Assembly (NCBI GenBank): GCA_018398765.1
Contig: JAHBMJ010005003.1
Location: forward strand, 1 to 64,000
Length of the DNA stretch: 64,000 nucleotides
Source: Chromera velia
Lineage: Eukaryota > Sar > Chromeraceae
Direction: 5' to 3'
Part shown: positions 51,926-64,000 of the stretch, in pieces
Layout of the letters: the number at the start of each line of letters is the position of its first letter
Numbering within the stretch: the stretch's first letter is position 1
Made by a program: the position numbers and the translations under genes
The notes under the pieces: generated by a model
What the model was told of the DNA's origin: nothing
Databases searched by the model: none
What the model saw: only the letters and a program-made list of their open reading frames with translations

Positions 51926-54750
51926 TCAGTATTCGAATTCAATGTCTGCAATGCCGTCCAGCGGGGACTCCGACGTAACACTGTCTGCTGCCCACCCTGC
52001 TGCCTCAGCAGAGGCGTCGATCCCCTCTCCGTCTGCTGGGGGGGCGGAAGGGGAATCTGGTGGCGAGACTGTATCTGAATCCTCTGGCTGCTGTGAGGAC
52101 ACGGAGACGGATGGGGTCGTCTGTCCTTTCACGAACGATGTGGGAATGTTGACAGACCAGTCAAACCCGTAATGACCCGCCGCGCTGATGCCGGCGGTCC
52201 CTCTTGACCTTGCCTCGTGAGACAAGACCATCCAGTCGGTTGCGTACACGGGTAGCCTTTGTACCCCTGTGTCAAGCATCTCTGCTGCAAGACGCACCCC
52301 TGCGAGATCTGTCCCTGCCGCAACAATCAGAGAGATGGCCCTCTTTTTGGAGATCCTCAAATCCCTCCCAGAAGACCCGAAAGAGCTCAGAGAGTCCGAA
52401 AAACCCCTCTCTTGCTCCTCGTCCTCTTTTGCTGCGGTCGCAATGCCCGTGTACAGAATACCGCAGTCAGGACTGTCAAACACCTTCCCTCCCACCACAA
52501 CAGAGGTTCCCATTCTCAAATCGGCCTCCTTTGGTTTGAACCCGATATCTGACGGGGGGGGGAAGACTGTGACATCCTCTCGCGACCCTCTCTCTCCCGC
52601 GTCCCTCCTGTAGAGCTCTGCCGTCAGAGAGTTATGTTCAGGACCCCCCAGCAGAATCACGTTGATCCCCTCAGAGAGAAGGTCAGAGAGGTGCAGGACA
52701 GCTTCTCTGTCGGTGTAGATGGGAAGCGTCAATCTGCAAACAAGACAACACATGCAGACAAACGCATCTGGCTCCTTCCACAGAGAAGAAACTCACAGAA
52801 CCATTCAGAGATCTGGTAGTCCGTCTACATAGCGAGGGAGATAAATAGATAGACAGGTACATATATATAGAGAGAGAGCGTCCGACTCCAACAGGAGGGA
52901 CTGATAAATAGGCCGGAGTTTTGCTTTCAATCCGGAGGTACTGTCTGTCTGTTGTCGGCTGATGACCTGGGTGAATTCAGTTTGGTTTGACAGATTGACA
53001 GGTGTCAGCCTCAGATTCACTTCTTGGAAGGCATTGCACATGCACCATTTCTTTCAAGCACAGATGGTTCCTGCCTGCCTGCCTGTCTGCTTAGATCCAG
53101 AGTAGATCGAATGGCCGAGAGAGAAGGACGGAGAGGGGATTTAGATGGCAAAATCCATTCTAAACGAGAAAGACAAGTGGAACAAAAGCAGGCCGAGCTC
53201 ACTTTCCCTGCGAGAATAGGCCGTTGGCTGTTCTCAGCGCCGCAAATCGCAGGCTTTCCGCCGTTTTCCCAGTAGTATCTCCCTCCCTGCTGCCCTCGCC
53301 TTCTTCTTGAAAAAAACTCGTTGGAAGTTGGGCTCTCAATTTAATGTTTCCTTTCTCATCTTCTTCCTCTTCCTCTTTCACGGACGTTCCGAGTATACGC
53401 TCCCTTTCGCCCTCCTCCTCCATTTGCTGAAACGAAACTGCAGAATCCAGCGAGGAATCACCAGACACGCTTGATTGAGAAGGGAAAGATGGGGCCATGG
53501 CACTGAAGGGCTGCCCAAAAGGGTTCATTCTGGATGCTGCCCCACTTGCAGATGCCATTCCAAGGAAGGAACTCCTTCCTTCTCCTTCTTCATCTCCTCC
53601 TGGTCTCTCTCTCTCCTCCCAGTCATCCGATTCGGATGAAGAGAGGGCGTTTTGTCTCTGCCTCTCTTGCCATCGGATCTCTGTGTAGGACAGAGGCACT
53701 GGAGAGGAGAACTCCGAAACTCTCCTCTCTTCTTCCTCCTCATCCCCCCCCATCTCTCCAGACACATCCAACTGAGTAAATACCCCTGCGCCTGCATTTA
53801 CGTCTCTGTCTTCTAACTCATGCTCTGTCGTGCTGCTGGCAGTGAGGAGGCTTGGAGAGGCAACCTCAGAGGAGCCGAGGAAACTCGAAGCTGTGGTTCC
53901 GGGTGCCCACCCCTCCTGCGTCCCGTAGACAATCACCCATCTGCCCTCTGCCACCATGTCACGAATTGGGCGTGTCGTTCGAGGAGACCTCTCTCTCTGC
54001 TTCCACTCCCCCCCCTTGTCACAGACCTCCCAACTGCTCCCCTTCAGGTTGCACAAATGCTCCTCAGGACTGTTGGAGAGGAACGGAGGTGACGAGATAG
54101 TTTGGCCGTCGATCATCAACTTCTCAACCGGGTGCTGCAAAGGAAAGAGGATAGATGAAGGGAGAAGCGTCATTCTTATTCAGGAGGGAGACAGGAGAGG
54201 AGAGGAAATTTCTGATGAGTGAGCAAATGAGGAATGGTCTCCTTGCTGCTTGCCTGGCTTATGAGTGAACACAGATGCTGCAACATGCAGTCACGCGATA
54301 GAACCAAAAGGGTCCCAAGGAAATTTAGAGTGAATGATCTCTTCCTCTCAACAAAAGTCCACGAGTGTTGCAACCCCCCAGAAGTGACATGAGCAAGTGT
54401 CTGACCTGCACCGTACTTGGACTTTTCAGTGCGACCCGCCGCGTGTTCAGAGTCCGCATGCTCATTTCAGTCCCGTCGCTGCTGACGACTACATCTACTT
54501 GAGCAGGCTTGGACCCTTTCACTTTTTGAAGAATCATCACCCCCCCCCTCCCAGTCCCCCAGAGGCTCATGCCCCTCACAGAAAACGTTTTGGGACTTCC
54601 CTTGACCACACTCGGGGCCAGCCCCAGGTCTTCAGATGGGGGCCTCCCGAGAACTTTCTGGAAAAACTCCTGAGGGCCGTTCTTGTCTGTCCCTGACACG
54701 ACCCCACCCCACCAGTGGCCCTCTCCTGGCACCTGCACTTGCTCAGACGC

Positions 54751-54786
<36 letters not shown>

Positions 54787-55233
54787 CCTAAAATTCACAT
54801 TGAAGAGCCAGCTTGCTTTTTTATACGCTCTCAGCCTCATTTTCCCCCCCTCTTCTATTTTTGTTTTCATGCCCAGAGTGATCTCGTCAACGCGGGGAAA
54901 AAAAAAAAAAAGAAAAGGTCAACACTGCAGGACGAAATGTGTAGTCAACTAAGCGTCTGTCTGCAGACCCAATCTTCTTGAAGTTCTCTTTTTTCTCTCT
55001 TCTATAGGGCCCCAAATTTTCTTTCTTGCTTTGTTTTGTTGCGTAGAGGCAGAGCCATTGGCGCTCTATTCGCCCTCCTTCCCTTTCGAGACGAACAGCA
55101 TTTCACTGAAGTCAGACGCTCAAAGATGGACAGACAGACAGACTATATCGTCTTTCTTTCCTTTTTCTCTTCTTTTCGGACAGACAGACAGACAGACAGA
55201 CTTACTTACAGACAGACAGACAGAGAGACAGAC

Positions 55234-55268
<35 letters not shown>

Positions 55269-57050
55269 GACACAGACAGACAGACAGACAGACAGACAGA
55301 CCTCACTGAAGGACACCAGCTTGTCTGCCTCCTCTCTGTTGTCATACACTCCCCTTAGACGCTCTATGAAGCTTTCGAGGAGATGAGGAGGAACTGCACA
55401 CACACACGCTTCCGCCGCTCCATTTCATTTCATGGGGATCGATTGATTGGACTACTGATGTCGTGAATTCAGAATGCTTCAGAAGATTCAGAAATAAAAG
55501 CATCACGGAAAGGACTTTCTAAATCCGAAGACACCATGAAATGTATTTCTAGAACAAGCCCTTGCCTCAAATTGAAACCACGGGAAATGTCAACCTAAGC
55601 ATCGTTTCCATTATTCAGAATTTTACTTGCAAATCCGTTCCTATCTATCTGGACTGCTGCTTGCCATACTGGAAATGAAATCGGGCATCTACACACAGAC
55701 AGAAACAGCAAATGCTTGAATTAGAAACTCACGGTTTCCTTTCGGTTTCAAGTTTGTTACTCTCGCAACAATTGATTGCCAGCTTTCTCCCACGGGGATC
55801 ACAACACACCCATGCACGCACCTGTGGTGTCTGCCCCGCCCACCCTCGCCATGAAGGGCAGCCCCTGGAGCATGGGGATGGCCCATGTGGGACAGTACTC
55901 CAGACTGGAGAGCTCCACCAGCGCTGCGTGTGCGAAAAAGAGAGAGAGACAGAAGAAATATGTGAGAAGAAGAAAGGACGGAATGGGAACGATGTGTATG
56001 ATAAGATTTAGAACATCTCTTCTTTGAGACTCTACAGTCTGGTGAAAAGGAGAGACGTCTTTCCGTTGACTGAAGAGGTGTGCGCACTGCAATCCATTTT
56101 TGTCCGCCTGAGCCTGACGCTTTCGCACAGCATGGTTCAGTCAAGATTATTCTGCCGCACTTGCATATACTCAATGAGCATGATCGGCTCAAGATGCGAA
56201 TGCACGTTGTCAGTTGAATCGACCTGCCGACCGACCGACCCACCCAAGAGTTTCTTCGCCTCTTCATCGTGAGTGAAGGAGTCCCCTCTCGAGTCGTACA
56301 AATCTCTCTGCATGCAGAGTGAGTAGTCAGGTAGGTAGGTACTCTCTTGTTTCAGAAAGGTTTAAGCGCAGCAGTCTCTGTCAGATAGCCGCTCATTCAG
56401 TCTAGGAAGGTGTCTGGCATGTGTAGAAATGGGAGAAAACTGGAATCTGATTCCTGTTTGACGAAATTGCAAGCGGAGAGATCTGAAGGAAACTGGGGGG
56501 ATATCATCTCCGGATGCCCCAACACCAATCTGTGGATGCCGAAGAAGTCGAAGCAGAACCGAATAAGATAATGGAAACACGATGATGGAAATAAAAGAGA
56601 CAACGCAAAAAAAAAAGTTTCAATCTGCCTTCTTTATTTCCTTTCACGAGATGAACAAACTCGGGATGGCGTTGTACAAATCAGTGTGTCACCAACTGAA
56701 AGAACCCAGACTTACCTCTGTCCAGGCAGACACGCAGAGTGAACCGACGAGGTAGTCGGGATAGTTCGCGCTGCAAAACAAAGGGAAACAAATAAGCAAC
56801 AGGCAGGTTCCCCCCTTCAGACAGAGAGTCTCCCGCATCATTTCTCTCTTCTTCTTGGATGGCTGCAACAGTACGCAGCTAGATGTGAGGGAAGGGACGG
56901 TAACCAGAGAGGACTGACTGAAAAAGGAAAGTCTCTCTGAAGATTCCAAAACAAAGGGGGGGTCTCTTCTTCCTTCCATATTCACATTCATTCTATCAGT
57001 AGAGGCAGGCAGTGAGTGATTATTCACATTGACAATCTGCCATGCATTTC

Positions 57051-57086
<36 letters not shown>

Positions 57087-58945
57087 ATTCACTCACTCAC
57101 CTCATGAGAAGGCATCCATGGCCGCCCATCGAGTGCCCTAGCATCAGAACCTTTTGCGTGTCTGGACGGGGAAACTCTGCACTCACAGGAGAAGACAAGA
57201 GAGGAAGGTTATCAAGAAGAAAAAGTCGATCAAAGAGAAAAACAAACCTTAAAGATACCCAGGATGCTATTTCTACGCACACCTTCTAATTCTACTGATT
57301 CGCAGCCCTTGTGAGTATCGCATTCCGACTCCTACTCAGCACGTGCAAACGACAACGCAGCTTCCTTCTCGTCCATCCCTACAGCACTATCAGAGCAGAG
57401 TGCACTTCCATCCAATCAAAGAAATAAGAAAAAAGTCAAATCCAAGTCTGAAACCACTAGCTTCCTCCCGTCCAAACCCAATCCCTCCCTTGCTTACCCT
57501 TCAGGACCTCGTTAGAGTCGAACATGCCCTCCACAGCCGCCAAAGTCTCAAGTGCATTCGCTCGCCCTAAACCCTCCCAGTCAAATCCGTAGCAACCTCT
57601 GTTGGTGGGGGACACAACCCAGAAGCACTGTTCCTCGGCCTTGCCCTCGTCCGTGTCCCGAGGGAGCGCGCGCGTCCAGTCAGTCGACCCTCCGTCGACA
57701 CCAGCTCCGTGTAGTGCCAAAACCACTGCGCACGACAATGGCTTCTTATTTCCACTTCCACGAAACTTTCGACCCGGGGGCAGGACGCCTGCGTACTGCG
57801 TGGTGCCATCGGAAGTTTCGAAGGTGAACTTGAAGCCGTCTCCCGGGTCTCTGTAAAGAAAGAAATCAAAACGCATTTATTTTCATTCAAAAAGAATTCT
57901 TCTCTTGCACTCAAACAGAAAATACGTGCAAACGTCTAATTGGCAGGATGGCCAGAAAGCAGGAAGGAAAGAAAGAAAAACCAGAGAAATTGCCGGCCGT
58001 AGAAGCAAAGATTGTCAATGTCAGTCAGTCAGTGTGCCGGAGAGAAGAAAGCAGGACCATAGAGGAACAAACAAGTCGGAAGGAAACAGCACATGATCGA
58101 ATTCATTCATTCATTTAGTCATTCATTCATGCTTGCGGGAGAGTGAGCACAGACACCGGTGAAGACATTGAAAGGACCTCAAAGAGAGACGAGAGGTAAA
58201 GAAAAACAAAAGAGCGAGGAAATAGAGGTAACCGACCTGATGACCATTTCCACCACGTGACCGGAGTTTGACACAGTCTCCCCTCCCTTCTCGGTCTTGC
58301 CCCGTACGGTCACGTACAGCCGTACCAGTTTCTTTATAGGAGGAGCCGCCTTAGCTCTCACCTCACGGTCTTCCACGGCAATGTTAGGCAGACCGGACAT
58401 CTTCAACGACAGCAACGCGCCCTGTCCGGTCTCTAAGCGGAAAGGCACCCCTCCTCCCGGAAGGATCTCCAACTTCACCTCCGACACATCCAGTTCTAAC
58501 GCTTTCACCCCTTCGACAGCCTCCCTGTCCCCCTCCTTCCCCACTGTGAATGCGATCAGCTCTGCTTTGTGGACCTGCGCTTCGATGTCGACCAGAGCAG
58601 TGACTTCCACATTCACCCCAGGGAGGCCAATGAAGGGGGATGAGGGGAACCCACCAATGATGTCGGGGTGATGGACAGTCTGTCCCTGCATGCATGCATA
58701 AGAAGTTACCGACAGCAACAAAATACCAGACAGAGATAGAGAATGATATCTCGCAAGAGGAACAAAAACAAAAAGTTCGATATTTCACACAGAGAGGGAT
58801 CAGCTCGCTCTGCCTTCACATCGTTCTAGTGGAATATTAAATCATCTCACCGGGAAATGCAGACCGAAACCTTCAAAATGCCGTTGACGCACTGCAATGA
58901 GTACCCAACTCAATTTTTCACCTTCCTCGAAAACACGTCTGAGAC

Positions 58946-59022
<77 letters not shown>

Positions 59023-60122
59023 CTCTAGAAGTCGTCTCTCTCTTTGTATTCTGATGGAGGACTCACGGACCGGTTGGTGCTCTTCCAATCGGTCCTGCTT
59101 CCCGTCCCATTTGTGAAACGCCACAAAACCTTTCCCTTTGTCCCCCCTGTCCCTTTCCGTCTCCTCTCCTCCGTCTCCGTCTGTGAAGAAACGGCACTCG
59201 AAAGCCCCTCTCACATGGGCCCGGAAAGAGTTGGCCTTCCCCTCTCCCCTTCTCAGTCTGAGAGGCCACGCAAGCCAACGAGAGGTCCCCCACCAGTTCT
59301 CTCCAGAGTACAGGTCTCCGGAGAGAGGGCGTCCGTTCTGGAATCAATTCAAGAACAAAAAGGCAAGAGAATGAAGTTTTGTTTTCTTCTCTTCTCCTGC
59401 TGGAATCTAAACAAAAAAATGAGAATCAACTTTTATTGTGTGCCCGCCCTACAAATAGGTGAAATAGATGAGAGAGAAAACGACAGACGACGAATAGAGA
59501 AAAGCCATGCATCGGAAAAGAAAGTCTCTCTCTCTCTTGAGAAGGGATCACTCTCTACTTTCTCTCGGACCTCCCACACACACGCCAACTTCTTTTTGGA
59601 GAAGAGGGAGAATAAGGAGACAAAGACGAAGAAAGATAAGCCGAAGCGAAGAAGAAGCAAAAAAAGAAGACGGAGAAGGAGGAGCAGAAGGAGAAAGAAA
59701 AAAAGAACATGCGAACAGGAAAACATGACAAAAGAGATCGAAGAGCAATGATCAAGAGCATCACACCACTTCGGATGAACTTTCTTTTTGTTTGCCAGCC
59801 TTTCTTCTGAATTCATTTCTTGTTGTTTTTTTTTGGAATCCTCATTCATGCTGTCTGTCTGTTGGTGCTTCTTCGTGATACTTCAAATTCCTTCCCTAGC
59901 TTCCTCTCTCCTCTGATTGCTTGATTGACTGACTGACCAGAGAGAAGGTGAGATCGTTTGTGCACTCTAGGTAGACCAACTCTGGAACCGACTCGTCAGC
60001 CAAAAACTCAAAAGCCACAAGGCCACCCTCGCCCTGAAGAGACGAGAGGAGAGGAGAGCACACGAGAGGAGAGGAGGCGAGAGGAGAGGAGTGATTGGTC
60101 AGAGAAGAAGTGGAAGGAAGGA

Positions 60123-60154
<32 letters not shown>

Positions 60155-61144
60155 ATGAATGAATGTGCCTGTACAGCTGTGCCCCCCTTGCGGATGAACA
60201 GAGCTTGCTTGTGTAGTCTACTTACGCTCTCTGACAGGGCTTTGTCTTACCCGCCTTTCCTTCCTGCCCCGTTCCCGCTGGCGAGATTCTTTAATTCTCT
60301 TATCCTACGGCCTCCTGATTCCCCTCTCTTGCCATTCATTCCATCATTCCTCCTCCTTCCCTCTTCCTTAATTCCTATCTTCCCCCCCCTCCATCGACTG
60401 ACGAGGACATGCAGCCTCCCGTTTTCTGAAAAAGTGAGCGTCCTCCAGGACGTTTCGCCTGCATTCATGAAAGGGCAGACGCACTCAGACAGCTGTTTGA
60501 AAGGAACCTAACGTCCGTTCATTCATTGGCAACTGTAAATCTTCATGCCCAGATACATGCACCAATCAGACGCAATTCGTTCTCTCCGAACGCAGCGTCC
60601 GCCTCTAAGCACTCCTCTGTCATGTGTGCTTCTCTTACAAGTTTTACGTTCAAGGCTTACGTGCTCTACAGACGCATTTTTAACGACAGTTCGAGCCGCG
60701 AATTTAGAGTGACCCACCAGTGGCTGAGAGTGGATTGAAGAAAGTGCGTTCCCAATTACTTTCCTTGTGCCTGTCTTCGCACAGCTCCAGCCAGTCTGTG
60801 TCCTGGCCCCGGAAAGCGTTGTCCCGCGTTCCGAAGTCTGTCGGTGGCATCTGGTTTGTCCCCAAAAAGTCCACACGAAAGCCCTCAAACGACAGCCTCC
60901 CCTTCTTCAACACGTTTGTTTGAGGAATCTCAATGAGGGATTCGGCCATTCCAAGACTCTCTGGAGCAACAGCCCCGCCCTCTCCCTCACCCACAGGTAC
61001 GTAGACGGAGTCTACTTCTGCTCTCTTTCTTTCCCTCATCTTTTCCAGGAAGGATGCCGCCATCTGTCCCTTTCTGGACATACTCCTGTGGACTGCAGAG
61101 CCCACAGAGGCACCCCACAGCAGGGTGGCCACCTTCAGGAGCAT
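51926..61144 (-). CDS. Large secreted alpha/beta-hydrolase (prolyl-oligopeptidase/esterase-like)
   Basis: Fourteen exons join in frame: 61144-60760, 60458-60403, 60033-59938, 59337-59071, 58685-58237, 57850-57498, 57176-57101, 56770-56716, 56259-56161, 55912-55822, 55393-55302, 54732-54406, 54134-53203, 52733-51926, giving about 1361 residues; exons 9-10 boundaries are tentative. The N-terminus (MLLKVATLLWGASVGSAVHR) looks like a signal peptide. A beta-rich region follows with NGRPLSGDLYSGENWW. The hydrolase core has VVLALHGAGVDGG (oxyanion side), SPTNRGCYGFDWEGLG, MLGHSMGGHG (nucleophile Ser in G-x-S-x-G), RVGGADTTV (likely acid) and VPGEGHWWGG (likely His). Downstream are GRWVIVYGTQEGW and SEGINVILLGGPEHNS, as in large uncharacterised secreted members of this fold. 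Substrate is unknown. The end is acidic, Ser/Pro-rich and adds an extension past the core. Confidence 0.85.
54752..54782. repeat. (CA)n microsatellite in hydrolase intron 11
   Basis: About 31 bp of alternating ca just upstream (sense) of exon 12; in the sense strand it is (TG)n about 20 bases before the acceptor. Confidence 0.95.
55127..55301. repeat. (CAGA)n arrays in hydrolase intron 11
   Basis: Two blocks of caga words (about 55127-55143 and 55180-55301). In the sense strand the second begins exactly at the exon 11 donor as gtctgtctgtctgtctgtct. Confidence 0.95.
57053..57087. repeat. (GGCA)n in hydrolase intron 7
   Basis: About 35 bp of ggca; in sense it is (TGCC)n starting about 13 bases after the donor gtgagtgagtga at 57100. 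Confidence 0.95.
58950..59032. repeat. (TC)n microsatellite in hydrolase intron 4
   Basis: About 80 bp of tc with scattered ttt. In sense it is (GA)n, near the exon 4 donor. Confidence 0.95.
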
Positions 61145-62799
61145 CCTTCCCTTCCCTTCCTGGCTGGTGGGATAAGAGGAGCACGACCAACCGGAGAAGA
61201 AGTGCCGGCCGCCTTGCTGGTCACTTAATTTCTATCTGTTGCTCATGGCATGCGGAACTTCGATGACAGAACGCGGCTTCGACCCGCTGAAGAGCAATTG
61301 TGGAGCATATTGCATTTCCTCGTGCTGCGTCGATCTACGGACAGAAGGGATGGTGTTTGTGCACGGAGATGGAAGCGCCTGAATTGTAATTAATTGTTTC
61401 GATATATCATTCGATCAATCAATTAATTGCATGCATGCATGCATGCCTATATACAAGGTGTGGCGGCCTCCTGGCGTCGCCGCCCCACCCTGTTCTTGCA
61501 GAAGGCTTTCGAAAAGACATTGCCGACCATGAGAGAGATTAAACACTTTAACATTTTTTTTTTGACTTATTGTTTATCTGACACTCATAAAAACTGAAAG
61601 AATTAGCAGCAAAGATAGCAGAATTCTTCAGCACAACCTCCGTTACAAAACCTCTAATGTTTTTGGCTAGAATTAGCCAGAATTTTGGCTAGCTAGATTT
61701 TTGGTATCTTTTTCCAACTTTTATTTAGCTTTTAAATAACAAATTTTAGAACAGATTGTATATCAATGCACTGAAACAATTTCAAATTCAGATTGGCAAT
61801 CATCGTTAATCAATTACAATTGTAATTATGAATGCACACGCGCGATTATAAAAGTTCGTTACATTAAAAAAAAATGTTAGACATAGATCGATTTTTTTTT
61901 AGTTTCTGAATCATTTTGTGGATATTCGTAAATCGGGAAAAGATAAGTTGCTTAATGAGACTTTTTATAACTCAGTCAGTCTGCATTTGTCTGTGCATCG
62001 GTACAAATCTTGGGAGCTGCAATCAGCTGCAATTGCATGAGAACATATACGTAGGCACAGAATACATGTATTGTCTACTAAATGGCTTCAAATATGTTCA
62101 CAAAGAATCAAGAATAATCAAGACAAAAGGAAATTCATTCAGTGCTACGCATGGCAATGCAGGCACATACAGACACGTACAGACACACATACATACGTAC
62201 ATATACATATACACATACACACACACACACACACATACACACACATACACACACATGTAGTGTCCTACCTCCTGGCGCCGCCGTCCCATCGCCGCTGTTC
62301 GGTCCTTCTCGCATGCGCGCCGCCTTTGCTTCGATCGCCCGCCTCCGCACTCTGTCTGTCTGGCCCCGGAAAGCTTGTCTTTGCATTCGCGCGGGGGCCT
62401 CTCGGCTGATCTCAGCAGAGCTGAGCTGCCCCCCGAGGCGATGCTGAACGCAGGAACAGGGGGTCAACAATGCTTGGAGCCCTTAGCTGCATGACGCCAC
62501 GAGCCCGCGCTCTAGCTGTACGAGTCGATCGTCGATCGATGCATGCATGCATGCATACCGATACGCATGCAATATATATGCATGGAGATTTCGATATCAC
62601 CGGCCGTTAATTGGTACTATACTATATATACGTTCAATGCTGGCCAGGTGAAGGAAGTGACAACTAACGCACTCCTATGCAGTCCTTCTCGCTTCTGACC
62701 CCCTGAGTTGCACCAAAGGGAGTGGAGCAGAAGCTGTGATCACTTTTCTCGATTCATACGTTGTTTCTTCCTCCTTCTTGTTTGCCTCCCCTCCCGATC
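61145..62799. other. Spacer between divergent genes, with promoter palindromes and AT-rich core
   Basis: Near the hydrolase start is a (TGCA)n run at 61428-61446 and near the downstream gene another at about 62540-62556, both containing TGCATGCA. The middle (about 61540-62150) is AT-rich without a gene. A (CA)n run with tacat words occupies about 62190-62258. Two similar GC-rich patches (ctcctggcg-cgccg at about 61470 and 62269) flank the AT-rich core in the same orientation. Confidence 0.5.
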
Positions 62800-63733
62800 A
62801 TGTCACCAGTCGATCCAGACCCCTTCAGTAGGGCGACCAGGGCAATCAAAAAGGGGGTACAAAGACACACTCCGCACCCTGGTCGACAAGCAACTGGCAC
62901 AAGCGGCTCCGATCTTATCAGTGTAGATGGAAGCAGTTGCTGTTCCGACGCGACTTCCTCCTCCCAATCGGGTGCCTGTTGCGATCCCCCCGCTCCTCCC
63001 TGTGCTGCGCGAGTGGTGTCCCACAAGATCATCTCTCCTGGTTGCATTCAGACTCGACCTCCCGATCCTTCTTCAAGCAGCGGCTCTCCAGACTCACCTA
63101 ACTCGTCTGACCTCTCTGCTTCAAGCCACCTGAGGAAAGAAGACAAAAGAGGACGTCACAAGGAAAGCGGGCGAGACTCCCGAAGAGCGCGTCACAGACC
63201 ACCAAGAGAGAGCAGGATGGTCACAACGCCCAACAGGGAGGATTGGGACGTTGATGAGGCTTCTGAGTGGTCCCGTGTGCACCAGTGCCTTTCCAGTCAG
63301 CTGCTGGGCTCCAAGGAGTCTGTCTGGGGGACTCCCGCAGTGCCGAAAGGGGGCGGCAAGCACATGAACTCTGACGAGAAGGGACCTGTGCCAACGGTCA
63401 GCTAGCCGCGGTCTGAGTCAAAAGGCAGAAGAAGAGTAAGGTGTCCTTCTGACCATCTGGTGCATCAACTCTTCCTTGAAGGCATTCATGACGAAGACCA
63501 AGTCAAAGAAGCTCCCGTTTGTTCCATCGATCCTGTGAGTGAGTGCTCTCTATACTTTCAGTGGAGATCAGCCAGCGTCTAAGTGTGGAGTTTGGCGCAT
63601 GGATCGTCAATGCTTGCCTCCTAGACTCTCTCTGACTCGTCTGACTGGGATGCTTGCCTGTCTGTCTGCCTGCAGGTTGTGGTCACACACCCTCCTTGTC
63701 CCCCATGCCCCCCTTGCCCTCAGGTCAGAGTGA
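62800..63733 (+). CDS. Hypothetical Ser/Pro-rich protein
   Basis: ATG 62800 opens a frame (MSPVDPDPFSRATRAIKKGV) that continues about 200 residues through Ser/Pro/Cys-rich sequence and a basic Arg/Ser stretch (RGRHKESGRDSRRARHRP) to a donor at about 63396 (CCA ACG then gtcagc). A likely second exon starts after ccttgaag near 63480 and ends before gtgagtgagt near 63534. A third starts after tgcctgcag at 63676. Two splicing phases are possible: one ends at TGA about 63731-63733, the other runs through Cys-Pro repeats (PPCPPCPPC) to a donor near 63721 and beyond. Family not recognised; it may continue outside the window. Confidence 0.5.
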
Positions 63734-64000
63734 GACGAGGCAGGGACTTGCGACAAGAAATTGAATGAATAAAAAAAAACGTTCATATCACATCCCGTAC
63801 CTGAAGAGAAATCAAACGACCCTTTTTTCTGATCCCTCCCGTACATTAGTTGACACAGCTTGGGGATATTTTTGCTTCAGTGATTCGGCAAGCAGGCAAG
63901 CAAGCAAGCAAGCATTTTTGCCTTCTCCTTCACTCTAGCTTTCATTTTTACATGATTGTCAGCTCGTCCACACGCACACTTTCTGCTTCTCTCAAGGATT
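63734..64000. other. Window end, no gene assigned
   Basis: It contains an (AAGC)n-type run (gcaagcaagcaagcaagc, about 63890-63912) similar to intron repeats elsewhere here, so this may be an intron or 3-prime flank. Confidence 0.4.

Overview
The window is nuclear DNA from an intron-rich protist. The genes have many short exons with GT-AG introns, the introns are packed with tetranucleotide repeats, and the spacers are AT-rich and full of transposon remnants. The Elongator-type protein has the form known from apicomplexans (three-cysteine radical-SAM motif C-x3-C-x2-C and a C-terminal membrane anchor), so my best guess is an alveolate close to Apicomplexa, most likely a chromerid such as Chromera velia. 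That assignment is inference; I ran no search. All gene models below were spliced by hand from the sequence, and every listed junction keeps the reading frame.

Layout. 1-14.4 kb is a transposon-rich zone. It holds an inverted-repeat element (322-1249), two near-identical 388-bp MITEs (1564-1951, 2499-2886), a decayed non-LTR reverse transcriptase (minus, about 3480-5295), a candidate element with divergent ORFs (about 7005-9180), a Merlin/ISXO2-like transposase-type ORF (9374-10237), an HNH-nuclease ORF (10938-11420, minus), a 21 x 32-bp minisatellite (11549-12220), a broken superfamily-2 helicase (about 12490-12875, minus) and a 940-bp non-autonomous hAT-like element with a perfect 8-bp target duplication (13483-14422).

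15.3-64 kb carries host genes: ELP3-like radical-SAM/acetyltransferase (minus, 9 exons, 15339-22002); a head-to-head HIR/band-7 (SPFH) protein (plus, 10 exons, 22675-26283); an 8-kb spacer with no recognisable gene; a triple CCCH zinc-finger protein (minus, 9 exons, 34547-39919); a head-to-head large coiled-coil protein of unknown function (plus, 14 exons, 40852-49849); an AT-rich island with a roughly 930-bp inverted-repeat element; a large secreted alpha/beta-hydrolase (minus, 14 exons, 51926-61144); and a short hypothetical gene (plus, 62800 to about 63733).

The genes do not form a pathway. What ties them together is architecture. Two divergent pairs share short promoter regions containing the palindrome TGCATGCA. 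Many introns begin with a tetranucleotide repeat in register with the GT of the splice donor, and several end in a tetranucleotide or pyrimidine repeat running into the acceptor AG. The extreme case is ELP3 intron 7, which is 1.4 kb of CCTTCCTGCC-type repeat ending at the acceptor.
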